Below are positions 10,700 through 20,168 of a DNA stretch of 64,000 nt, piece after piece (positions within the stretch are counted from its first letter, which is position 1; each line of letters opens with the position of its first letter). A model generated the notes under the pieces. That model was not told the DNA's origin. It made no database searches and saw nothing but the letters and a program-made list of their open reading frames with translations. The translations under genes were made by a program, and so were the position numbers. This stretch comes from Amoebophrya sp. A120 (taxonomy: Eukaryota > Sar > Dinophyceae > Syndiniales > Amoebophryaceae), in assembly GCA_905178155.1 (NCBI GenBank), contig CAJINV010000008.1, positions 496,001 to 560,000 of the forward strand, written 5' to 3'.

Positions 10700-13600
10700 T
10701 TAATCACTTTTGTTGCCGTCGCGATCCTTCTTCTTCTTCTTTTTCTTTTTCCCGCCTTCCTCATCGTCTCCATCGTCGCGACCGCGCTTCTTGTCCTTTT
10801 TGTCTTTTTTCTTCTTTTTCTTTCTGCTGTCGTCATCTTCTGGCATGTCCGCGAAGTCGATGGCTTCGTCTGCGAGGAATTGATCGACGTCTTCCATGTT
10901 CATTTCTGGTGCTGCCGCGTCCTCGACATTCCCTGCGCCCTTCGTGACATCAAGTTCAGCATGGAACATTTCGAACTCGTCCTCTGCCGCTTCCAGTTGC
11001 AGGTTGTCGACTGCAAAGTCATTTGATTCGAAAAGAATTTTTGCGACACCAACATTGATTTCTAGACTCATGTGGGGACCGTGCATGTCGTGGTCATCGT
11101 CGCCCCTATTTATACTTTTTTGCAAATGCCGTCTTGGATACAGATAGAAAAGCAAACCGGCTGGGTCGTGTTTAAATGTAGTCAAGTATGATTCTAGCTT
11201 ACCGTCATCACGAAGGTTCCGCGCGTTCCGTCTGTCAGCCTTGGCCTTACGTCTTTCTGCTTTCTGTTCTTCGGTTTCCACGGGTCGCTCTCGTCGCTGC
11301 CGCGGCTCCCGGGGACCCCTTTCTGCCCGCTTCTCCGCGGCCTTTTTAGCCTTCAGCTCGGCCCGGCGCTTCTTTTCCTCTTCCGTCAACGGGACTCCTG
11401 GGCGACGCCCGCGACCGAATGGTAGCGCCGGCTGTTCCATCTCAGTGTCATCCACCAAGGCTGTAAGATTATGACAGTGATGATAATCACACAACATTTT
11501 TCATGCAAAAGGCGCCTAACTTCCGACTCAGTCGTAGCGGACCAGTCAGATAACATCGACTCAGAAATTGACTAGAAAAATTGAAATCATTTTGTACTAC
11601 CACGAGCACATCACGACACAGACAGATTTGTATAAAGGACTTATAGTTGTGAAAGCCGACAAACCGGTTATTTCTGATGGTTATTTCTGATGCGAAGAAT
11701 GAATTCAGAACCTTACCTTGAAGGTTTTTGTCGAGCTCCTTCTTTTTGTCATCCCCATCTTCTTCCCGGACGGTGATCTGCTGCAACTGCTCCCGACCCT
11801 GCATGTACATTTCCTCGGCGGTTTGCTCGCGTTCCTGGCGCTTCTTCTCCTCCCGGTCCAGCCGATCTTGCTCTTGTTTGGTACGTTTTTCGGCCTCCTT
11901 CTTTTGCAGATCCCTTTCGTGATTGAGCTGCGCCGCAATGCGACTCTGCTCCGTTTCGTGCCGCTCCTTGGCCTTCTCGTAGTCTGCCTTCATGCTCTTG
12001 AACTGTAATTAATTTATTGACACTCTGTTAATTTGTTGAGTCGGGCATTAAGTAATCACGCGACGGAAGACAGCAATCGACTCTAAATCTAATGTCGTTG
12101 TTCTCAAAGTAGAGAAATATCCATTAGAACTACAGACCACGCAAGTACAACTTGAAGACCACGTGAGGGTCGATGACTTTTACCTCTGGTTTGAGGATCT
12201 TCAAGCGCTTCGCGGTGACTTGCAGCATACGTGCCCGATCTTTCTTCGTGGTCTTATCCAGGCCCCAGACCAGAAATTTTTTCGGGCCCACTGTTCCCTC
12301 GTTGAGATCTTTCATGCGCTCGCCCCAGCGTTTCACGCGATTAAAGTTGCGGATCGCATCTTCCTTGCAGTGGTAGGACTCGCGCATCTCTTTCATGCCG
12401 ATGAACTCGGCCTTCCCCTTCATGAAGTTTTTCTGAAAAATGTGCTGCTGCTTTGCGTCCATAAGGACTCCCATGTTGTAACAGGTCACGATGTCCGGCA
12501 CGCCGCCGGAACGGGCTTCCGCAATCTTCTGCGCCTTCGCCAGCAACTCAATCGCCTTATCCAGGTCGTTGTCTCGAGCGTAAGCGAGTGCGCAGGCGTT
12601 CAGCAACCGTACGTTGTTTTCCAGCGCGGGATGCTTCAAGGCATTCAGATACTTCTTCAGGGCGAAGCGGGCACTCGCTGTGCTGCTGTCTTTGCGAAGC
12701 ATGGTGTGGGCGAGGTTGACGCGAATCAAAACCTGCACGTGCGGGTCGATGTTCTTCTGCTTTGACGCGTTCAAAAACTGGTTGATTGCCTCTTTCAGGT
12801 GCTGGCTGCTTTTTCCGCTTTTCGCGCTCAAATCAGACGCGAGCAGCATTCCAAGCCCGTTTTTCGCGGTTGCCGCCGATTCCGGCCATTCTTCGCCGTA
12901 GTCGTCAAGCGACCGTCCGTAGGCTACCTCTGCGTTCGCGAAAAGATCCAGAGCCTCCAGCTTCAGCTCCTCACGAACTGCATCGTTCTGTTCCGAAGAG
13001 GCGCGCCTGTATGGAAATCGTTGACAATAGTGAATCCGGAGGGTGCTTTGCCTTGGGTACGATGTGGCAATAGTAAACTAATGCTCAATGCTGTGTTCCT
13101 GTTCGCTTGCCGCGACACATAAGAACCGTTGTTCGGTGACCTCACTACATACCACTGAAAGGCATATAATTGTGCTCTTGTCTTCTGCCATACTAAGACC
13201 AAAATCACAAAACCAGACTGAGGTCAACTCTCGGCAGAACGGAGCCTTGAGGCAGCGCCAGACCAAAGCGCGCTACTGAAAACCAGCAGTGCAAAGATAG
13301 GTCCAAGCGCGCTGCACTCAGGGTTTTGCTTTAGCAGCGATGTAACACAGACAGTGCAGACGAATTGAGCCCATCCTGCAGGTACCTTGAGAAGGCACCG
13401 ACAGGAAAGCCACACGCACAAAAATGCCTGCTGACTAATGCACTGCGGAGGTACCAACACATTGACGAAAGAAAGCCTATACATAGTTCTATGGAAAAAA
13501 AGTAGATTGATAAGTTGTATCTATACATCCAGATGACGTCAGCTTCCTCCAAGTACAGATTGCCCAGGTGCACATACAAATCGCCGCGCTGCTTCTTTCG

Positions 13601-16600
13601 CAGGGAAATGGCTTCTGGTGTGCGCTGAAACTCCAGATACGGTTCGCGACCGAGTTCCCAGGCCTCGCTGTCATAAACTGCCATTTGCTTCTCGATCAAG
13701 TCGATGGCGGCACTCGACTCGGTGCTTGCCATGATGTCCGCCACCAAGAGCCACAGCTGCGGATCCGGATTTTTCTTGCTTGTACACAACTTCACCAAGG
13801 ACCGGCATTCTCGATCTGCCTCTTCCGGGGTGCAGAATTGCGTCTTCGAGCTCGACGAACTGGAGGAGCTGTTCCCGAAAATTACCGGGTACACCGCTAA
13901 GCGCTTGTGCATCAGCTGCGCCACGTCGTTTGTCGGGTTCACCGACAGGCTCTGATCCAAGCAGCGCCTGGCCTGCTTCAGCTCCCCCAGGTTTTCGAAC
14001 ACCACTGCTTGATTATACCACAACACGGCCTCGTCTTCCTGCGTCAGCTGCCCCCCGTGCATTTTCTTCACCTGTGCCTTCTCCATGGATTTCGACGCCA
14101 GCTGCAAATGGTTAAAGTGGAAGTGCAAGTGCGCCACGTCGTTCCAAAGTTTGTACTCGGATCGCGCGAGATCGGGATGCTGTCGAAGCGCCTTCTCATC
14201 CTGGTCGAAAAGATAATCCCAGTAGCTGAACTGTTTTTCGTTCGCCTTTTCGTTTTCAATGTGACGCTCGATCGCCTCTTCTCTGGCCTGGAACTCCGCT
14301 TTTACAGGCGGCTTGGCCTTTTCCTCCACAGCCTTGCGCTTCTTGAGATCGTACTCTTCCATGACCTGCAAATTAGTGTAGAGTAAAATGCGAATGCCAT
14401 CATGTTTAGGAAGGAAAAAAACAACATACGCATCATCGCAATGATCACAACTTTTTATACGACGTAGGGGGGTGTCCGTGATAATATTCAAATTGTCAGA
14501 ACCCAGTGCTCTTTAGAAAGCGTCTCTGCACAGCACATGCCTCAGACGGCTCTTCTTATTTGTTTTCCGTGGCTCATCACTGCGGATAAAGAAAACACGT
14601 AAAAGACCACTACCAATACAACGCATGGTCAATGAATCTCGAAGTTGAAAAACGTAATTCACGATGCATCAGAACCCAGTGCTCTTGAGAAATTTTCTCC
14701 TCCCCGACAGGAAAATCTAGGAGGGAATCCGAATGTTTCTGCTTCTCATCATGCATTTCCTAAGAAGCAGCTTTACTCACAGTGACAGAGCGCTGATGAG
14801 ACACCATAACTAATAAAGGAACTCTATCAGAACCCAGTGCTCTTTAGAAATTTTCTCCTCCCCGACAGGAAAGTCTAGGAGGGAATCCGAATGTTTCTGC
14901 TTCTCATCATGCATTTCCTAAGAAGCGGCTTTGCTCACAATGGCAAAGCGCTGATGAGAGGCGATAACTAAAGGAACTCTATCAGAACCCAGTGCTCTAA
15001 AGAAGTTTTCTCCTCCCCGGTGAAGTTACCTAGGAGGGAATCCGATCGTTTCTGCTTCTCATCACGTCAAACAATCACCCCGAAACCAGACGAGGGTGGC
15101 AGCAGCAGGCCCGCGAAAGTACCCGAGTTGTACAGTACCTAGCTAGATCTAGTAACTAATGGTAATGTTCCCAATCAGAACCCAGTGCTCTTAGAAAGTG
15201 TCTCGCCTTCGATCCCTAGAGATCTCCGACGGCTCTTCTTATTTCGTTTCTTTCGTTCATCCTGAGGAGTGTCGCACAGCGTACGCCGCTCTCGCCTCTA
15301 AAGCTCTACAAAACCTAGGGTAAAGCCGAAAATTCATCAGACCGTTAACGAGCATGTTTTTTTCTCCAACGAGGCAGAGCCTCTGTCAGAATCCTTTCCT
15401 TTTAAACATTCAAAGTCATCCTGGTAGAAGTTTGTAGGACTAAGCAGTTTACAAGTTTGCAAGTAATCAATGTCAGAGTGAGTTTATCAGACTCGGTTAG
15501 GTTCTCGACACTTGCGCGTTCCGATCCTTTCCTTTTTATAAAATTTGGCTCATCATGAAAAGGCACATAGATGCAGACTCATTTCCTCATCATGCCGGAG
15601 CCTACAGGTCAACTTGATACTCTGCTTCATACAATCTCATTGTCAGAAAGCAAGTGCTAAAAGATTTTTCTCCAGACAAGCAGCAACACTGCTCCGTCGG
15701 AATCCTTTCCTTTTTAAAGTGCTCATCATGGTCAGGAGTGCAGAATTTAACTACGACTTGCATTTTACCTTGCGAAAAGTGTCAGAGGTGTGTCGTCAAG
15801 ATATCCACAACAGCGCAAGGTTGATTCGGACTCTTCTTATCATTTTCTGTGAGCTCATCATTACTTGTGTTTTCTTCTATTCATTTCCAGGTAAACATCC
15901 TTGGACAGGACAAAGAAATTCAGAGGTGTGTCGTTAGGTTATCCCCAAAAGGAAGCAGCTAATGCGGCTCACATTCGGACTCTTCTTATCATTTTTTCTT
16001 TGGCTCATCACGACAGATTCTTTACAGAAGAATGATCTTATGGATCGTGATTAGTTGAGTTCGTCGTGGATCAAGTTAGTAGCACGCGATCCCGTCGGCG
16101 AAATGCGGACGCTGTTGAAGCGTCGTCTTCTAGAGTAAAATTCTACCACGACCGCGAAAACCAATGCAAATAGCGTTTATTTGTACCTTTTGCTTGTCCA
16201 CTTGCAGCTTTTCGATTCGCTCACGACGTCGCTCTGCGTTGACCCGTTTGGCGGCGTCCAGTTCTTCTCCCTTCGGCATGGGGTAGTGCTCCTGCAGAAT
16301 GCGCTCGTACTGTTCTAGCGCACTTCTTTTGTCGTGCTCGTCCCGCATCTGGGAGAATACGGAGGCTCGCAGTGACTTCACCTCGACCTCTGCCTGCCTG
16401 ACCTGCTCCCGCGCACGGGTGGAATTCTTGTCCCCGGAGTTTCGTGCGTAGGTCAGAAAACCATCGCAGGCCTTCAGTGCCTCCCGCCAGTCCTTGCACT
16501 CTGTAAAAGTGAATACCAGCTCCCTCATAATCTCCACGTCGTGCGGGATCATGTCGCGCAGCTTCAGCAGAGCGGACCGGGCGAAAAATGGCTTTCCTAT

Positions 16601-18811
16601 TACCCTATTGCAGTGGTACAGGCCCATCAACGCGCGCTGGTGATCGCCGCGGATGTCTGTTGTTTATGAATTTGGATACTTAGTACACAGTGGATTCCGT
16701 ATGCAGGCAAGATGATGCAAATCAATTGCCATAGGAAACACAAACACTAGACGTGCGCTACATGATGAAGCTGCACGGGCAGCAGTAAAGAGAGAGAGAG
16801 AGAGAGAGAGTTGGACTAGCGACGCGGACTTACATACGTACATGTTCAGACATATGCTTGTCATTCTGGAAATCGTCATCCGAACGTCGGATGGTTGATC
16901 CCATGAGAAATGATTTCATCAGTTGCTCAATTGTCCAAAAGAGTGGTATGACGACGGGGCCGAAAGAAAATTCTCTGCGATCAGACTATGGGTGATGTGT
17001 TGTGTCAGTGTCTCATCACATCTCTCAGACGAACGAGACCTGTAACATTCTATCATCACAACTTCTGAACTTCTCCATAAACCACCTCCACGAGTTGACA
17101 TCGCGCATATGAGCAGCACTTTACGTTAGTATCTAGATTGATTCATCACAAGCGCGACCATACAACTGCTCGTCAACTTTGCTGATGTATACCTGTCGCC
17201 TGCGTGAAGTATTGAATCGCTTCGTCGAATTTTTTCCTCTTCTGGGCGACTTGGCCCAGCTGAAACAGCGTCTCTGCTTTGTCGGAGTTCAACTTCGTCG
17301 TGCTCAAAGACTGCTGTAACCTAGATTCAATATCCTTCAACGACTTTTCTATGGCCTTTTCGTCCTTGTTGTCGAAATTTTGCACGGCCTGAAAAGCCAG
17401 GTCGCCGAACGCCTGTGCACAAACGGGGTCCTTCGATGCCCGATCATACACCTTTTTCATGAGTTCCGTCCGTCCCGCGGGCGTGCTCGTTGTGCTCCAC
17501 GAAAGACGGGCTGCCACAGCTTCAGCGTGGTTCGGATCCTTTTTCAGGACTTCCGCTAACGCTTGCATAGCCTTTTCTGTGTCGCCGAGGGCTTGGTGGC
17601 AGAGGGCAATAAACCTGATTGATCGTTCCGAGTTGGTGATTGCGGGACCACTCGGAAAATTGCGAAGAACAACCAAATCAAGATGCACAAATCTTATGAG
17701 CGGGCGCGGTGTATCCTTACTAGATCCATGGATTTGTATATCCCTCTTCCCTTTCTTATTATCAGACTATGGGTGATGTTTGCAGAAGTTGTCTCATCAC
17801 ATCTCTCAGACGAACGAGACCTCTTCTTTTTTATGCATCATCGAGAAAGCGTTGAGGTAGACCGCGCGAAAATTTTGTGGCGGTTCGCCATCCTCGCGCC
17901 GCACAATTGTCATATCATACGAGCGAATGCAAAGACTTTTTTCAGTACAGCGGAGAAGTTTTGTCTAAAAGCCCAAACTTCAGATACTGTTTTGTTGAGC
18001 TCGTAATTGGCTCATCATTCTTCACACGAAAAGATTCCTGTACGCCGCGCATAGCCTCGTTGACTTCCAGCATCATCCAGAACTGCATAACGTATAGAAA
18101 GGTATCGAAGAGTAGTCAGTACCACAGGACGTGTGGGCTGTATTGATGTATGTTGAAGACACATGTCTCGAAGGCGTCCAGTGCCTGCCCGAATTTTCTC
18201 TGTGTGTACCAGAGGCAGCCCAGACCCGTATGTGCAAACGCCAAGATTTCCCGCTCTATTGCGCTTTGCCATTTCAGCCGGTCCCTGCTGCTTTCGTCCG
18301 CGTTTTGTTGCTGTGTTATTTCAATATTCGAGAAAGTTAGCAGCAACCCGCCGTCGTTTACAATGAAAGGATGTCCATGACGAGAGCCTCTTGTTCAAAA
18401 ACAACTTCTACTACGCACTTTTCTTGCGATTGCCGTAGTCTGATTTGCAAGTAGCTAAATCTCCCTACCTGGATTTCCACCTGGTTGATAGCAGCCTGGA
18501 AGTCGGGCTCGGCCTTCTTAAGCAAAAGGTCGGTGTGTTTTTTGCTCAGATCGTATTCGTCAAGCGCAAGTTGGGCACGCGTCACGAACATGCGCGCCGA
18601 ACTCTCTGGCTGCGCGAAAAAACCCATTTCAGTTGCTCGCTTCAAGACTTCGCGAGCATCTGTCAGCAGCCTGTTGGATTGATGTTCCAATTGCAATTAG
18701 CAGGAATAGAGTCTTCAATACACACTATGCATTCTGGTCTGGACAAGCTTGTCGCAGACACGCAGCAAGCTCTGTGATATGCCTCTGCTTAATGTAGGTC
18801 GTGAAGGCCAT
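10700..18811 (-). CDS. CTR9: RNA polymerase II-associated factor CTR9 (PAF1 complex, TPR protein)
   Basis: TPR scaffold of the PAF1 complex, which travels with RNA polymerase II and supports histone modification. Exons resolved: 18811 to about 18725, about 18665-18475, about 18300-18170, about 17690-17193, 16656-16187, 14365 to about 13530, 13006-12184, 12002-11717 and 11460-10700. The N-terminus (MAFTTYIKQRHITEL) aligns with the first CTR9 TPR. Later exons show TPR-like pieces (IRFIALCHQALGDTEKA, AETLFQLGQVAQKRKKFDEA, LWYNQAVVFENLGELKQA). The exon at 12002-11717 is a charged coiled coil (QEQDRLDREEKKRQERE), and the last exon is acidic then Lys-rich (KKKKKKDKKDKKRGR), as in CTR9 tails. Junctions between 18725 and 17690 do not resolve with GT-AG rules and may hold a non-canonical intron. 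Introns carry box C/D snoRNAs. Confidence 0.8.
14492..14584 (-). ncRNA. Box C/D snoRNA 1 (CTR9 intron)
   Basis: Sense to CTR9 inside intron 14366-16186. Box C GTGATGA at 14580-14574, D' CTGA at 14545-14542, D CTGA at 14499-14496. The guide before D (AGAGCACTGGG) complements the conserved LSU rRNA segment CCCAGTGCTCT. The guide before D' (AAGAAGAGCCG) complements LSU CGGCTCTTC(C)T with one mismatch. rRNA sequences are from memory. Confidence 0.85.
14665..14756 (-). ncRNA. Box C/D snoRNA 2 (CTR9 intron)
   Basis: Box C ATGATGA at 14752-14746 and D CTGA at 14672-14669. The D guide AGAGCACTGGG is shared with snoRNAs 1 and 3-5. The C-side guide ACATTCGGATTCCC fits LSU rRNA GGGAATCCGA plus a few more bases. 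The D' box is degenerate (CTCC/CCTA). Confidence 0.85.
14823..14914 (-). ncRNA. Box C/D snoRNA 3 (CTR9 intron)
   Basis: Near-identical copy of snoRNA 2, about 158 bp downstream on the plus map. Box C ATGATGA at 14910-14904, D CTGA at 14830-14827, same two guides. It is a recent tandem duplicate. Confidence 0.85.
14978..15069 (-). ncRNA. Box C/D snoRNA 4 (CTR9 intron)
   Basis: Third diverged copy of the snoRNA 2 type. Box C GTGATGA at 15065-15059, D CTGA at 14985-14982. The D guide is conserved. The C-side guide begins differently (CGATCGGATTCCC), so its rRNA pairing is shortened. Confidence 0.82.
15171..15267 (-). ncRNA. Box C/D snoRNA 5 (CTR9 intron)
   Basis: Box C variant AGGATGA at 15263-15257, D CTGA at 15178-15175. 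It has the D guide of snoRNA 2 and the D'-side guide AAGAAGAGCCGT of snoRNA 1, followed by a degenerate D' (CGGA). Confidence 0.8.
15333..15426 (-). ncRNA. Box C/D snoRNA 6 (CTR9 intron)
   Basis: Box C AGGATGA at 15422-15416, D' CTGA at 15389-15386, D CTGA at 15340-15337. The D guide TCGTTAACGG complements the universal SSU rRNA segment CCGTTAACGA. The D' guide AAAGGAAAGGATT has no target I recognise. Confidence 0.82.
15483..15560 (-). ncRNA. Box C/D snoRNA 7 (CTR9 intron)
   Basis: Box C ATGATGA at 15556-15550, D CTGA at 15490-15487, short body. It shares the D'-side guide AAAGGAAAGGAT with snoRNAs 6 and 8. The D guide AACCTAACCGAG has no target I recognise. Confidence 0.75.
15639..15733 (-). 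ncRNA. Box C/D snoRNA 8 (CTR9 intron)
   Basis: Box C ATGATGA at 15729-15723, D CTGA at 15646-15643. The D' guide AAAGGAAAGGATT is shared with 6 and 7; the D guide TAGCACTTGCTTT is unassigned. Confidence 0.78.
15778..15865 (-). ncRNA. Box C/D snoRNA 9 (CTR9 intron)
   Basis: Box C ATGATGA at 15861-15855, D CTGA at 15785-15782, degenerate D' (CCGA). The D' guide ATGATAAGAAGAG complements LSU CTCTTC(C)TATCAT with one mismatch. The D guide GACGACACACCT is shared with snoRNA 10 and unassigned. Confidence 0.8.
15916..16015 (-). ncRNA. Box C/D snoRNA 10 (CTR9 intron)
   Basis: Duplicate of snoRNA 9. Box C GTGATGA at 16011-16005, D CTGA at 15923-15920, same pair of guides with a diverged spacer. Confidence 0.8.
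16788..16811. repeat. (GA)n microsatellite
   Basis: About twelve GA units in the CTR9 intron between exons 17193 and 16656. It is simple sequence. Confidence 0.95.
16977..17063 (-). ncRNA. Box C/D snoRNA 11 (CTR9 intron 17192-16657)
   Basis: The most complete member, with C GTGATGA at 17059-17053, D' CTGA at 17028-17025, C' GTGATGA at 17019-17013 and D CTGA at 16984-16981. The D' guide GGTCTCGTTCGT is an exact complement of SSU rRNA ACGAACGAGACC. The D guide CATCACCCATAG pairs with SSU CTATGGGTGGTG with one G-U. Both are in the 3' major domain. Confidence 0.9.
17758..17849 (-). ncRNA. Box C/D snoRNA 12 (CTR9 intron)
   Basis: Paralogue of snoRNA 11 in the next upstream intron. D CTGA at 17765-17762, C' GTGATGA at 17800-17794, D' CTGA at 17809-17806. 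Box C is weak (CGATGATG near 17845-17838). The guides are identical to those of snoRNA 11. Confidence 0.75.
17938..18022 (-). ncRNA. Box C/D snoRNA 13 (CTR9 intron)
   Basis: Box C ATGATGA at 18018-18012, D' CTGA at 17983-17980, D CTGA at 17945-17942. The D guide TTCTCCGCTGTA and D' guide CAACAAAACAGTAT have no target I recognise. Confidence 0.7.
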
Positions 18812-20168
18812 CAGAGGACGTCAAACAAATAATGAATCTGATACTGATTGCAGCGACTAGGTGGCTCGGTTCCTGCCTTCGCCTTGTAGACCAGATGCTG
18901 CACTTTGATGGCGATCATCTCTGCGGCACAGGTGAACTCTTTCTTGGTCAGCACATCGTGGAGATGCACACGTCGTCCTTGTTTCTTGGCTTCCCCAACG
19001 AATCGCTCGTACTGAGACTGCAAGTGCTTCATACCGCCGCTTATCGCTTCCTCGAATGGTGCCTGCAGATTCTCCTCCTGCAGTATCCTACTGATTACCG
19101 CAGTCAACTCGTAGCGATTCACCAACGTGTCCGTAGTTACCATTTTCAGGATCCCGGGGAGCGACTTGTTGTTCAGCAGATCCGCGCGGGTTACTTTCGT
19201 GGGCTCCGGCAAACCCTCAATCAGCATACCGACCTGCGAAATAATGATCGTGGGAAACGCAATATGTTGGCAAACAGCGCCAACAGAGCTTGTCAGTGGA
19301 AGTGTCGGAATAGGGTAACTTTGTCCAAGAAGTTTGTTAGTTTGGCCATCATGATCAGAAGCGCCTACATTTGGAATAATATTCCGAGATTGATAGTACG
19401 ACCCACCCAGGTAGTTCGTAGGGCGGCGAACGGCTGGCGCGCCGACACAGACACAGCAACGCGGTGACAAAAAAATTAACAGTGGCAGGGGTCCCGTACG
19501 GAGGATGGAAAAGTGGCAACAGGTGGAGGCAGCGGGACGAAATGCGTCGTGCAATTTTTTCTCCTGACGATGGCGGCAAAAGAATAAGATGAGAGGAGGC
19601 AACACGCTGAAAATGAAGTAATCAGTCGCAAGGCTGCATGGTGGAAATTTCGCGATACCGGTACGAGAACGAGATCAAAATAATCAAGCAGAAAATAAAA
19701 GGCGGCGAGAAGAGAGTCCTCTTGCGGCGGCGGATGCGGAGGGAGATCGCGTACAACTCAGCAATGAGAGGCCACAACTGATGACAAGTGTAGAAAAGAG
19801 CCGGAAACGAAAGATAAATATTGCCGGCGCCCAGATTCGAATCTCTTCTTGGATCATGAGTAGCTAGTAACTTACTATCTCCTTCCAAACGGCAAGCACA
19901 TTGAAATGATCATCAAAATATTTTTTTCTACCTCGCTAGGATATATGTCTGGCTTGGGTGCAGGTCCGTCCTGCGGCCGCAGCCGGGGTGATGCCATGGG
20001 ATGATCCGCCAACCTGGGTGAAGCGAGCGGCGAAGCGACCGGGGAGCGCATCGCCTTGCTTCCCAGCCCGCGCGCACCGAGTGGGCTTCCGACCGGAGAG
20101 CCGCCAAGGGCATTGCCCAGGCGCAGCGCCGGCACCGGTGCCGTGGAAGACGTGGCGCGATCCGCCAT
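18811..20168 (-). CDS. Hypothetical protein with Ser-Pro repeats, overlaps CTR9 start
   Basis: Two exons, 20168-19932 and 19233-18811, joined by a GTAGAA...CGCAG intron, both multiples of three; 219 residues. I do not recognise the family. The first exon is disordered, with repeated SP dipeptides (SPVGSPLG, SPVASPLASPR) that look like proline-directed kinase sites. The second is a mostly helical domain (LPEPTKVTRADLL, MKHLQSQYERFVGEAKK, ALVYKAK-like end). The TGA stop (18813-18811) shares one base with the ATG of CTR9 (18811-18809). The two frames differ and the CTR9 frame is closed by a stop five codons upstream, so this is not simply a CTR9 5' exon. It may share a transcript with CTR9. Confidence 0.6.

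Noticed and set aside
10694-11026. Plus-strand frame resembling a multi-pass membrane protein
   Set aside because: It is the antisense of the Lys-rich tail of CTR9; AAG/AAA codons read backward as Leu and Phe.
11106-11202. Possible intron in the last CTR9 exon (GTAAGC donor at 11202)
   Set aside because: The frame is open right through and no AG in the right phase exists, so I keep it as exon.
14492-15267. Tandem repeats in the CTR9 intron read as a satellite or CRISPR-like array
   Set aside because: Unit ends coincide with box C and box D and the guides match conserved rRNA, so snoRNA genes explain the repeats; there are no uniform spacers.
17100-17160. Another box C (TGTGATGAAT) near 17150
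   Set aside because: No CTGA box D at a suitable distance, so a snoRNA cannot be supported.
19820-19860. B-box-like GATTCGAATCT suggesting a tRNA
   Set aside because: No matching A box, acceptor stem or cloverleaf could be found around it on either strand.
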